NCBI GenBank assembly: GCA_030744755.1
Contig: JASLPY010000003.1
Location: 62,001 to 126,000 of the forward strand
Length of the DNA stretch: 64,000 bases
Direction: 5' to 3'
Source: Kiritimatiellia bacterium
GTDB lineage: Bacteria > Verrucomicrobiota > Kiritimatiellia > UBA8416 > JADHWI01
Shown: one piece after another, positions 17,863 through 26,273 of the stretch
How the letters are laid out: each line of letters begins with the position of its first letter
Position numbering within the stretch: the stretch's first letter is position 1
Program-made: the position numbers and the translations under genes
The notes under the pieces: model-generated
Told to the model about the DNA's origin: nothing
Seen by the model: only the letters and a program-made list of their open reading frames with translations
Database searches by the model: none

Positions 17863-17901
17863 CCCCGTGTCCGACACAGACGGACACGGGGTCTTTTTTT
17901 T
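17863..17901 (+). terminator. Rho-independent terminator of the ferredoxin gene
   Basis: A perfect 11-bp stem, CCCCGTGTCCG with CGGACACGGGG and a 7-nt loop, is followed directly by TCTTTTTTTT. It starts 21 nt after the ferredoxin stop. It is the clearest intrinsic terminator in the window. Confidence 0.95.
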
Positions 17902-18003
17902 GGGCCGGAAGTGCAACTCCCTTCCGGCTTTTAGCCCAGCGACGAAGAAAGCTGCAGAAAACGTACTTGCATATCTGTTGGGCAAGAAGGTAAGCTTTTT
18001 GCT

Positions 18004-18783
18004 ATGAAAACCTTATTCACATATACCGCCGTCGTTCTAATCACAGTTGTCTCGCTACTTCCAACGGTAACTTTCGGTCGAGGAGCCGACTCGCCCCGCG
18101 ACTCGATCATCGTATCCGAAAACCTTGGACTTCTGTCTGTGGGCGCTGCCTTTGACAAGCAAGACAGGGAAATGATCTCGGACATGGGTGCTGTCACGCG
18201 GGAAACCGAGAGCCACTCCTACTACGCATTCCTTTCTCTGGACGTTCTGCCGTGGGTGACCATCACGGGCGGAGCAGGCCAGACCGAAGCCAAGGAAGGA
18301 AAAACGATTGGTTACGAGGACCCGGATTCGCTCTGGATGTTCGGATTGGTAGTCAACATCTGGGAACAGGACATTATCCGCCCCCCTTACCTGGCCAGCC
18401 GTTTGAGCATACAGGCAGCTTACAGCCGTTGGGACCATGATGCCGAGATGGGCGGCGGAGAAATGCAGTGGACTGAAGATCGTGTTTCACTCGCCGCTGT
18501 TGCGGAATTCTTTGTAGATCACGAGGCCGAAGAACTCGATGAACCTCCCTACAGTGCCAAGTTCAGTCTTGGTCCCGTAGTTTCCAGCATCGATGGCGAT
18601 GTACCTGGAACCGCATCCTGGTTTGATTACACGGGCACCGGTGAAGTAGACTTTGAAGAGGAAGAAGACGTGGGCATTCTTATCGGCGTGGACATACAGC
18701 TTGCCGACAACTTCTCTATCGGCTGGGAAGGAAGAATGTTCGAGCACCTTTCGCAGTCCGTGACTGCCGCCCTTCATTTCTAA
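18004..18783 (+). CDS. Putative outer-membrane beta-barrel protein
   Basis: This 259-residue protein has the signal peptide MKTLFTYTAVVLITVVSLLPTVTFG. The rest alternates short amphipathic strands with acidic turns (YYAFLSLDVLPWVTITGG, FGLVVNIW, ASRLSIQAAYSRW, VGILIGVDIQLADNFSIGWE) and ends in a terminal Phe, as outer-membrane barrels do. An acidic loop (VDFEEEEDVG) lies near residue 222. I do not recognise a specific family. A second protein of this type is at 39873-41141. Confidence 0.75.
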   Translation: MKTLFTYTAVVLITVVSLLPTVTFGRGADSPRDSIIVSENLGLLSVGAAFDKQDREMISDMGAVTRETESHSYYAFLSLDVLPWVTITGGAGQTEAKEGKTIGYEDPDSLWMFGLVVNIWEQDIIRPPYLASRLSIQAAYSRWDHDAEMGGGEMQWTEDRVSLAAVAEFFVDHEAEELDEPPYSAKFSLGPVVSSIDGDVPGTASWFDYTGTGEVDFEEEEDVGILIGVDIQLADNFSIGWEGRMFEHLSQSVTAALHF

Positions 18784-18854
18784 ATGTCTCGGGTGAGACA
18801 TGGACGGCAGCCCGGCGCGGTTGCGAACTGAAGACCAATGAAGGGAGAATAGCG

Positions 18855-19283
18855 ATGAAAGCAAAAGCGTTTGCAGTCATCATAATGGCGGTGCTCGCCG
18901 TAAGCCTTACGGGTTGTACGACAACCCAGCAGGGCACGGCTACCGGCGCAGTGGCCGGCGGGGCACTCGGAGCGGTTGTGGGCAACAACCTGGGAAGCGG
19001 ATCCGGAGACAGGGAAAAGGGAGCCCTGCTCGGTGCAGCGGCCGGTGCTTTGCTCGGGAACCAGATTGGGCAACAGAAACAGAGAAACCAGCAGCTTGAA
19101 CAGCGTATCAACACCGTTGAGCAGCAGGGCCGGCAACAGACGGTGTGGATTGAGAACTCCAACAATTCGAAGACACCCGTGATCCTCAGAAGGGCCCCGG
19201 GCGGAATGTGGGTAGGGCCACGCGGCGAGTACTACTCAACGATGCCATCTCAAGAACAGCTTAAGAAGATCTACGGCTTCTAA
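18855..19283 (+). CDS. Glycine-zipper lipoprotein
   Basis: This 142-residue protein has a lipobox (VSLTGC), then a glycine-zipper segment of small residues repeated twice (GAVAGGALGAVVGNNLGSG and GALLGAAAGALLGNQIG). A Gln-rich coiled stretch follows, then a C-terminal WVGPRGEYYSTMPSQEQLKK region. Such proteins sit in the outer membrane or periplasm, like the SlyB/OmpA-associated glycine-zipper families. GAAGGGAG lies about 7 nt before the ATG. It follows the barrel gene by 71 nt and may be co-transcribed. Specific function unknown. Confidence 0.85.
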   Translation: MKAKAFAVIIMAVLAVSLTGCTTTQQGTATGAVAGGALGAVVGNNLGSGSGDREKGALLGAAAGALLGNQIGQQKQRNQQLEQRINTVEQQGRQQTVWIENSNNSKTPVILRRAPGGMWVGPRGEYYSTMPSQEQLKKIYGF

Positions 19284-19306
19284 ACGCGTACTGTGGGATT
19301 GCTTCC

Positions 19307-19747
19307 TCAGGATGCTCCGTACCTGTAGACTCTCGACGGATCGGACAGCTTGTCGCCTTTAAACGCTACGCCTTCCTCCATGAGCATGCGTTTCTTCAAG
19401 GCCAGGTCCGGTCCGCTTCTGGCACCACGGAAGCCGCCCAGGGTAAGATCCGTACTGATAACCCTGTGGCAGGGCACCCGGGGAGCAAATGGATTCCTTT
19501 TCAAGGCCTGGCCGACCGCGCGAGGCGATTTGCAGCCCACGTGCGCTGCCAGGAGTTTGTACGTGGTGACGTATCCCGCGGGAATGAGCTCAGCGGCGCT
19601 GTATACGCAACTCTGAAACGCCGTGACTCCCTTTCCTTGCTTACCACTCACGTCTTCAGTACTGGAATTCCTACTGCACATCTCCGGCTCCAAGAATCTG
19701 GAAGCATCTATATCATCGTCAATGATCAGCAGTGGCCCCTGTCTCAC
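19307..19747 (-). CDS. MGMT-family (alkyltransferase-like) protein with response-regulator-like N-terminus
   Basis: From about residue 41 this 146-residue ORF is a methylated-DNA methyltransferase-type DNA-binding domain: TAFQSCVYSAAELIPAGYVTTY, SPRAVGQALKRNP, VPCHRVISTDLTLGGFRG. PCHR holds the acceptor Cys of true alkyltransferases, and the length suits the short MGMT/Ogt C-terminal form. The ORF opens with a GTG that overlaps the kinase stop by 4 nt. Its first 17 residues (GPLLIIDDDIDASRFLE) look exactly like the start of a receiver domain. The MGMT gene itself may start at the ATG at 19681, which has GGAG upstream. The likely history is a deletion joining a response-regulator start to MGMT. 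Confidence 0.82.
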   Translation of the reverse strand: MRQGPLLIIDDDIDASRFLEPEMCSRNSSTEDVSGKQGKGVTAFQSCVYSAAELIPAGYVTTYKLLAAHVGCKSPRAVGQALKRNPFAPRVPCHRVISTDLTLGGFRGARSGPDLALKKRMLMEEGVAFKGDKLSDPSRVYRYGAS

Positions 19748-21150
19748 ACTCCCTCAACGGCTACAGGCACAGTCACATCGAATCTTGTACCCTCTCCGTG
19801 TTCACTCGTCACCCGGACAGTAATCCCAAGGTTCCCGGCAACCCTCTTGACTATTGACAGCCCAAGTCCTGTTGACAGCTTGTTGAAACGGGCCGCCTCT
19901 CCGGTTCTGTAGTACTCTTCGAATATCCGTTCCATGGCTTCAGGCTTTATGCCAATACCGTGGTCGATAACCGACACAACCATGGAATCTCCATCGCGTT
20001 CCGCGACGACGTTCACTTCACCACCTTCATGCGAATATAGGACCGCATTCGCTATGAGGTTCGAGAACAGAATCGCCAGCTGCTTCTGCTCGCCCAGAAC
20101 ACTGTCAGGTTCCAGGCTAACACCTATTGACACGTTCCGGCTCTCAGCTTTGTCCTTCAGATCGGCAACCACGGCGTTGATTACCAACTCAAGCGAAACG
20201 GGCGACAAGACAATTCTCTCATTCGTACGAGAACGCAAATCGCCTAGAAGAAGTATGTCGCTGATGCGCTCCGAAAGAGTCTGAGACCTCACCTGTATGC
20301 TCTCTATGACTTTGCGAATTGGATCTTCCAGATCCTCCCAGTGTTTCCAGCGGAGTACATGTATGCTGCTCTGGATTCCTGAAAACGGCGCCTTGAGATC
20401 GTGAGCAGTTCGTAGAACCTGGCGGTTGATCTCTTCATCCACTTTCATAAGGCGGGCATTAGCCTCTGCAAGCTGCTGATCGCGGGTGCGAACAGCGCCC
20501 GAAAGGGTCGCAACCAGGTACCACACCACAAACCATACCGCCACCGCTGAAGCAGCAAAGGCCATGGCCTGGATGGGGTGACTCTGCGTGAACGGTGTAG
20601 AGGAGAGAAGAATCGACGGGCTGGAAATCACTCGTGACGACTCAAGGCAGACGCATGCCATGTAGAGGCTCGAAGCCAGCAGCGTAACAATGAAACTGTG
20701 CCTGCGCGTGAAGAATATGCAGGCGAGTGCAATGTGAAAAAGATACGCGAAGGCCACAAAGGTGTCTACGCTTCCCACCTTGTGAACAAGCACGCTAAGA
20801 ATCACAAGGTCCACTGCTATCTGCAACCATAGATTCGTTTCCGTTGCACGAACTGGTGAGTCAGGGTTAAGATGCCGAAGCATCAAGAGGAAGACAAGGT
20901 TGGCGGCACAGAGGATACCTGCCAGTATCCACGGCCAGGTACGGGGAGGAACGAAACCCAACTGTTGTGTAATATCCGGAGAAAGATGCCCCGCCATGCC
21001 AACCGCAACAAACGCTGCGACAACTATCCACCTGATCCCGGTGAACCAACGGGCATTGAGAAGAAGAACCGCGTTACCCAACCCTCGTTGATCCTCTGGT
21101 AATCCGGATCCAGAATCGTCAGCAGAAGGTTTTAGTTCGACAGTGCTCAT
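19744..21150 (-). CDS. Membrane sensor histidine kinase
   Basis: This 468-residue protein has about six membrane segments in residues 35-225 (such as WIVVAAFVAVGMAG, ILAGILCAANLVFLLML, AVAVWFVVWYLVATLSG). A HisKA domain follows with RTAHDLKAPFSGIQSSIHVL, where His is the phosphate acceptor. A HATPase domain comes next with N-box NLIANAVLYSHEGG, G1 VIDHGIGIKPEAM and G2 TGLGLSIVKRVAG. The membrane part resembles 5TM/7TM sensors with no obvious extracellular domain. Its expected response regulator is missing; the ORF overlapping its stop keeps only a receiver-like N-terminus before an MGMT domain. It follows the CBS gene by 32 nt. Confidence 0.93.
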   Translation of the reverse strand: MSTVELKPSADDSGSGLPEDQRGLGNAVLLLNARWFTGIRWIVVAAFVAVGMAGHLSPDITQQLGFVPPRTWPWILAGILCAANLVFLLMLRHLNPDSPVRATETNLWLQIAVDLVILSVLVHKVGSVDTFVAFAYLFHIALACIFFTRRHSFIVTLLASSLYMACVCLESSRVISSPSILLSSTPFTQSHPIQAMAFAASAVAVWFVVWYLVATLSGAVRTRDQQLAEANARLMKVDEEINRQVLRTAHDLKAPFSGIQSSIHVLRWKHWEDLEDPIRKVIESIQVRSQTLSERISDILLLGDLRSRTNERIVLSPVSLELVINAVVADLKDKAESRNVSIGVSLEPDSVLGEQKQLAILFSNLIANAVLYSHEGGEVNVVAERDGDSMVVSVIDHGIGIKPEAMERIFEEYYRTGEAARFNKLSTGLGLSIVKRVAGNLGITVRVTSEHGEGTRFDVTVPVAVEGV

Positions 21151-21182
21151 AGGTTGACAGCGGGTTCTAATTCGTCTCCATA

Positions 21183-21674
21183 TTACAGAGCATCCGGCGC
21201 GATCTTGATGTAGTCGGAGTTCTTACCTTTCCAATCCTCGTAGTACTTCCAACTGACAATCGCGCTGAGATTCTCGAGCTCGCTGGACTTCTCCTGGAGG
21301 CAAGCCTTCATGACATCACCGGCAGAAAGCACACCGAGGAACACGCCCTCTTTCTCGACGAGAAGGCGCCGGCGTCTGAGTCCCAGGCACGTATCCATCA
21401 GCTTGTAAATAGAATCGGAATGCGCGACGAACGCGAGGTCCGCTCTCATGAAGTCGGAGATCTTCTGCTTATCGATGTTGAAACCTTCATTCAGGACATT
21501 CTGAAGCAGGTTCCTTTCCGTCCAGATGCCCACCGGCTTATCATCGTCCAGCACCAGGACTGATCCCACGTTCTTCTCGTTCATCAACTGCAGTGCCCTG
21601 CGCAGAGATGTGTCGGGAGATACGCTGACAAGTTCTCCACCTTTATCTCTTAGAATATCTTCTGCCGTTTTCAT
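21183..21674 (-). CDS. Tandem CBS-domain protein
   Basis: This 163-residue protein is two CBS motifs: residues about 5-65 (LVSVSPDTSLRRALQLMNEK, NVGSVLVLDDDKPVGIWTERNLL) and 70-130 (ADLAFVAHSDSIYKLMDTCL, RRRRLLVEKEGVFLGVLSAGDVM). The pair forms a Bateman module that binds adenylates such as AMP, ATP or SAM. It lies between fkp and the histidine kinase on the same strand, so it may be a cytosolic sensor in that operon. The ligand is unknown. Confidence 0.92.
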   Translation of the reverse strand: MKTAEDILRDKGGELVSVSPDTSLRRALQLMNEKNVGSVLVLDDDKPVGIWTERNLLQNVLNEGFNIDKQKISDFMRADLAFVAHSDSIYKLMDTCLGLRRRRLLVEKEGVFLGVLSAGDVMKACLQEKSSELENLSAIVSWKYYEDWKGKNSDYIKIAPDAL

Positions 21675-21784
21675 TTTCAGTCCCTTTCCGAATCCAGACG
21701 AAGAACTATCTCTTCGACCAATTGAATGACTCTATACCTTAATCTGCCCCTCTGGCAAGTCTCGCCAATCACGATTTAGGTTGG

Positions 21785-24700
21785 TCAACATGCCATCCCT
21801 GTTTTTCCATCCCAGAGGGCCCAGTCATAGACCTTGATCGATCCGCCCCTGGCTGCCAGGATTTCGCGCGTGCGTCTTGCGGCCTCAGGATCCTTCGCCA
21901 TCACGCCCATAAAACCTCCGCCACCGGCACCGGCAAGTTTGCCGCCCAGGATGAGGTCTGAGATATCACTGAACATGGTATCCACTTCCGGGTTGCTACA
22001 GTTCGGATCCAAAACCTGGTGTATGGCCCACGCATCCCTCATAACGTAGCCGAGCCCATCCAGGTCTCCCAGGGCGAGCAACTTCCTACCTTCTTCCGCG
22101 AACTCCACAAGTTCGGCGATCGCAGAAAGAATGCCGCCATCGCGGCTAAGGTAATTACCCACCACAATCTGCAACACGTTCTTGGCAAGTCTCTCTATGC
22201 CGGTAAAGGCAACGACAAATCTTTGCTGAAACTCATCAAGGATCTCGGGGAACAGCGGGACCCTTTCCACCCGCGGGCGGATCGGCGTAACAGGCGCGCT
22301 TGATATCAGCTTTATGCCCGGCACCAACCCACCGATCTGGTCCTGCCACCCGCCGCCGGTGGTCATGCGCTGCTCAAGAACAAGTACAAGCCCGATGATC
22401 ACTTCCGGGGCAGCCGGTCGTCCAGCCAAACGCTGAAGCGCAGTCAGCAGGGCCGCCGCCAGTATGGAGCTTGTTCCCATACCGCTCCCCCTCGGCACCC
22501 TTGCCCAGGTTCGGACCCTCACTCCCTGGGTTACGCAGGTCCCATGCCCGTAACCGCTTAGTACGAGGGCTGTCCTTAGAAGCGCGAACTTGTCTTTCAG
22601 CCCTTCATCACCAAGCACGCTCTCACCATCACACACGGTGGTTGTCAGGCCGCCTGCGTCTTCCAGGACCAGCTCCCATTTTCTATCCGGGAGGGTCTCG
22701 ACGTAAGCACCCACCGGCAGTTCGCCACCTAGAGTCATCGCTATGTTCAGAACCCGCGCGGGGCGCTCAAGACAATAAGGCGGGGTATCGCTCCATCCTC
22801 CGGCAACGTCGAAACGCACGGGGAGACGCACTTCGTCACGGGCGCCGGTCGTCAGACCCTCGACCGGTACCGGTTCGTAGGATCGGACCGCATGCGTCAC
22901 TTCGCGATGAACGGCACGGAAGGCCTCTTCCCCAGCATTCGCAGCGCTTTTCTCATCACCCCCGCTCCTCAGCAAATCGCACCGCATCTGCAAGACCCGG
23001 CTTTCGGGGAGTCCAGGGCCAATGCGCCCCCCGTCAGAGGTCAACCCCCCGGCCAGCTTGATAAGCTTGTCTCCGTGTGCATCAGAACTAAGGTGCTTTG
23101 TCAACGCCGATAAGTTCCTGTCAGCACCATCGTACACAGATCTGTCGATGGCATGAAACACGAGGTGGGCAACCAGGTCGTCCTGCCGATCCATAAAGGC
23201 CCTGGCATCCACTTCCATGTGAAGCTCGGAAAGGCTGAGCCGTCGGGCATCACGCCATGTATCGAGCCGGTTTTCTTCATCATCATCGAATCTCAGCAAC
23301 CACATGACCATTGCCACGCCTTTGGCATCGGAGACGCACGGGAAGAGCTTCGCATTCCAGATTGTCCTTGCACCACCTTCCGGCCACAGATCCCCGGATA
23401 GAACCCCCCTGCGGGTCATCCACGACTCCAGCTCGCAATTCCCGAAAGTAGCCGAGCCGAGCTCCGACTTAGGATTGTCGTCAACACCGCAACACACGAG
23501 AAGGCTGGAAACACCGTCAGCCTTTCCCCTCAAGGGAACCTGCCACAGGCACGTGTTGTCAGGAAGCCTGAGATCGGCACTGTTCGAATCGACACCAACC
23601 ACGGCACAGCGGTTTCCAATTCGAACATCGGGGCCAAGATGGCAACCAAAGAGAAGCGAACCCTTTCCAACCGTTGTGGTACTTTCGACGTCCGAAGCAC
23701 ATGCCGTCGCCGAAGGGTCCACGCCAGGCCCGCATTCCGACAGTATTCGGCGCGAGAGCATCCCTCCCCAGGGTCGGGTCAGGTGCTGCAACACCTCCGC
23801 AGAAGAACCGAAATGTATGAACGTCAGGTTAGACGCTTCGCTGTGCACGAGGGTATGCCCCACCAACGCATTATGGATTCTTTCCCCCAGTGGCATCTTC
23901 CTGAGCCATTTCTCCATGGCAGGAACAAAACCCGAAGCGATCTCCTCATACAAGCTGCATTCAGCACCCATCTCTATCAGCTCACTAACCGGATTCGGTT
24001 CCGATTCCGCCAGCGCAAGCAGTGAGCGGAAGGATTCTCCGCACACCGCGTATATGCCCGTATCCAGGAGCGCGGCACAGCCACGTACAAGAGCACCGTG
24101 CCTGATCAATTCGTCTGCCGAAGCTTTCTGCAACAGTTCGATGACTTCACCGCTCTGGGAGGCAACAATCACACCGTGCTTCTCGGCTATCGCAATCGAT
24201 ACCGGAAAGGTCACCACCATGGCATCGTCTTTCGGCAGATCCACCCGCGCCGACGCGAAAAGCGGCAGGGCGTCTCCGGAGAAGGACAGCATGCCGCTAC
24301 CGGTCATGCGATGAGCAATAGGGGCTGATATGGCGAGCTGATGATCAAAGACCGTAAGCGGCGGGTGATCTGAGTCCGACAGGACAGGAAACGGGATGAA
24401 GCTTTTGCCGAGAACATTTGCCCAGGGCACCCTCTTACTGTCGCCACCGGCATGAATCAGCAGAACCTTCAGATCGGCAGGATCCCTGTCAGGCACGGCA
24501 TCCCGCAGACGGCGAAGCGCGTTGAGCGTTGCGCCTCCGCTACCTATTCGCTTTCCGTCCGGATCCGCAACCACGAGGGTTCGTGTGCTTGAAGACACGA
24601 ACCCGCGCCGTCGCGCAGATTCAACCTGCATCTCGTATATGCTGGCTTGATACTCACTTGCGGCGGTAAGAACAACTACATCCCAGGAGGCAACGCGATC

Positions 24701-24808
24701 AGGCACCTGCACCGAAAGCTTGAGAAGTGCCGTCGCACGCGCAAGGTATCCCAATGCCTGAATTTCATCATTCCGTCCTCTGATAGTATCTATCTTACGT
24801 GTGGTCAT
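21785..24808 (-). CDS. fkp: Bifunctional fucokinase / fucose-1-phosphate guanylyltransferase (Fkp-like)
   Basis: This 1007-residue protein compares with about 950 in Bacteroides Fkp. The N-terminal half (about 40-430) is the L-fucokinase/pyrophosphorylase domain, with FVSSSTRTLVVADPDGKRIG and SGGATLNALRRL as nucleotide-binding loop. The C-terminal half is a GHMP sugar kinase: VRLPVRFDVAGGWSDTPPYC near residue 640, the phosphate loop RGSGMGTSSILAAALLTAL near residue 765, TGGGWQDQIGG near 810, and GAGGGGFMGV near 965. It would phosphorylate L-fucose (or D-arabinose or a similar sugar) and load it with GMP to give GDP-fucose for glycan decoration. GGAG lies 6 nt before the ATG. A GDP-fucose transferase is not identified nearby. 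The exact sugar is inference. Confidence 0.88.
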   Translation of the reverse strand: MTTRKIDTIRGRNDEIQALGYLARATALLKLSVQVPDRVASWDVVVLTAASEYQASIYEMQVESARRRGFVSSSTRTLVVADPDGKRIGSGGATLNALRRLRDAVPDRDPADLKVLLIHAGGDSKRVPWANVLGKSFIPFPVLSDSDHPPLTVFDHQLAISAPIAHRMTGSGMLSFSGDALPLFASARVDLPKDDAMVVTFPVSIAIAEKHGVIVASQSGEVIELLQKASADELIRHGALVRGCAALLDTGIYAVCGESFRSLLALAESEPNPVSELIEMGAECSLYEEIASGFVPAMEKWLRKMPLGERIHNALVGHTLVHSEASNLTFIHFGSSAEVLQHLTRPWGGMLSRRILSECGPGVDPSATACASDVESTTTVGKGSLLFGCHLGPDVRIGNRCAVVGVDSNSADLRLPDNTCLWQVPLRGKADGVSSLLVCCGVDDNPKSELGSATFGNCELESWMTRRGVLSGDLWPEGGARTIWNAKLFPCVSDAKGVAMVMWLLRFDDDEENRLDTWRDARRLSLSELHMEVDARAFMDRQDDLVAHLVFHAIDRSVYDGADRNLSALTKHLSSDAHGDKLIKLAGGLTSDGGRIGPGLPESRVLQMRCDLLRSGGDEKSAANAGEEAFRAVHREVTHAVRSYEPVPVEGLTTGARDEVRLPVRFDVAGGWSDTPPYCLERPARVLNIAMTLGGELPVGAYVETLPDRKWELVLEDAGGLTTTVCDGESVLGDEGLKDKFALLRTALVLSGYGHGTCVTQGVRVRTWARVPRGSGMGTSSILAAALLTALQRLAGRPAAPEVIIGLVLVLEQRMTTGGGWQDQIGGLVPGIKLISSAPVTPIRPRVERVPLFPEILDEFQQRFVVAFTGIERLAKNVLQIVVGNYLSRDGGILSAIAELVEFAEEGRKLLALGDLDGLGYVMRDAWAIHQVLDPNCSNPEVDTMFSDISDLILGGKLAGAGGGGFMGVMAKDPEAARRTREILAARGGSIKVYDWALWDGKTGMAC

Positions 24809-25252
24809 TGAACTCCATGAACTCGGTTACGAAACGCTATATTAATGCACCTTACCACGCAACCGGTCAGCGGCAACAGTAGATTCTGTATCATCCCTGC
24901 ACGACATCCAGGGTCATTCAGTTCTCCGTAAGGCATTTGGGATCAGAGTGTTCAATCTTCCAATACCACTTGCAGCGTGTTCATCATCCAGCAAAGAGGT
25001 CGCCCGATCGGAGTCGGGCGCTACGTTCGATCCCCTGTAGCTCCCGATTCCAATCGGGAGATCTCGTTTTCAGCGGGTTCATTGAGTGCAGTGTAGTTCA
25101 GACTTTTTGCATAACTTCCTGCGACACAAGAGAGTGAGCTTATGGATTAAATGTCCCTGGCACGACATCGAACTGACAGCCTGAGGCCCGAGTCGCTCGG
25201 GAAAGATCGTGTGTCTCTGTGTTCGTTCTCAGAAGAGCTCCAGCATCAAGAA
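24809..25252. other. Gene-free interval between fkp and the metal permease gene
   Basis: This 444-nt interval lies downstream of the permease gene and upstream of fkp, both leftward. It holds palindromic repeat DNA at 24996-25065 and probably the fkp promoter. Small ORFs here have no ribosome site or recognisable content. Confidence 0.4.
24996..25065. repeat. Two adjacent palindromes
   Basis: CGCCCGATCGGAGTCGGGCG forms one hairpin (arms CGCCCGA and TCGGGCG) and GTAGCTCCCGATTCCAATCG, continuing GGAG, forms another (arms CTCCCGATT and AATCGGGAG). They resemble the palindromic units seen elsewhere in the window but share no clear core with them. They may terminate transcription from the feo operon. 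Confidence 0.5.
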
Positions 25253-26266
25253 TCAGTGTTCGTGGGGCTTGTTCGGCATGAGGGACGGTGCAAGAACAGC
25301 CACAAGAACGAGAGCGCTCAGATGGTGAAACCATGACAACCCATGATGCATGACATCTCTGTATGAACTCGCCACCGATGGCTCCGCCAGGCTGTCGAGC
25401 AGACATCCGGCAAGTATTGCGGACACACCAATTACTACGAGATAAACCACGGCCGACACCTTGCCCAGTATTTTCCACACGGTTGTTATCGTTGCAGCAT
25501 TTGTGGCCGGCCCGGTAACAAGAAAGACCAGTGCCGCTCCGGGACTGACACCCATGTGAATAAGCGCAAAGGCTATCGGAACGGATCCGCTGGAACAGGC
25601 GTATATGGGAATGCCCACGATCATCATCAGGAACATCGCCGGCAACCCCACGCCCAGTTTGTCGGCAAAGTAGTTCTCAGGAATCAGCGCGGAAAGAAAA
25701 CCGGAAATCACAATTCCGACAAGCATCGACCTGCCGATATCCCGGGCCAGTTCTACAAAACCATAGTGAAAGATCCTGACAAAACGAGACGGCGAACCCT
25801 CATGCTTGCAGCTTGAGCATGAACATTCCCCGGCCGACTCCACGCCTCCTTCATGCCGGGAAAGTAGCTCGACAAGCGATCCGCTTGCCAGCCCAGAGAC
25901 GAATGCCGTGACGACGCGAAACACGACAAAGATCGGACCCAGCAGGGAATAGGTCACCATCACGCTGTCCAGCCCCGTCTGAGGAGTGGATGCAACGAAG
26001 GAAAGAGTGGCCCCTTTCCCCGCTCCGTGCTGTCTCAGGGAAGCGGCAACAGGTATTACGCCACAGGAACACAATGGCAAAGGAACCCCGAGAAGAGCGG
26101 CCTTGCAAACCTGCCAGAGGCCCGGACGTCCCAGGTGCCTCTCTACAAGCTCCGGGGAAATAGAAACGGACAGTATCCCGGCCACCAGGAACCCGAACAA
26201 CAGGTAAGGAGCCATTTGCCCGGATACCATCCACACATTGAGGACTATATCAGCAAGAACATTCAT
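25253..26266 (-). CDS. SO_0444-type Cu/Zn efflux permease (DUF318/ArsP-like)
   Basis: This 337-residue integral membrane protein has about eight to ten helices. The family marks are LPLCSCGVIPVAASLRQHG near residue 62 and ACSSGSVPIAFALIHMG near residue 225, each with the conserved Cys/Ser-rich pore motif. A Cys- and His-rich cytosolic loop (GECSCSSCKHEG) lies near residue 150, and the C-terminus is His-rich. It is predicted to export Cu/Zn or related soft metals. It starts 7 nt after the feoB stop, so it belongs to the feo operon. Here it could also export excess Fe(II); that is inference from position. Confidence 0.88.
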   Translation of the reverse strand: MNVLADIVLNVWMVSGQMAPYLLFGFLVAGILSVSISPELVERHLGRPGLWQVCKAALLGVPLPLCSCGVIPVAASLRQHGAGKGATLSFVASTPQTGLDSVMVTYSLLGPIFVVFRVVTAFVSGLASGSLVELLSRHEGGVESAGECSCSSCKHEGSPSRFVRIFHYGFVELARDIGRSMLVGIVISGFLSALIPENYFADKLGVGLPAMFLMMIVGIPIYACSSGSVPIAFALIHMGVSPGAALVFLVTGPATNAATITTVWKILGKVSAVVYLVVIGVSAILAGCLLDSLAEPSVASSYRDVMHHGLSWFHHLSALVLVAVLAPSLMPNKPHEH

Positions 26267-26273
26267 TGTTCAG

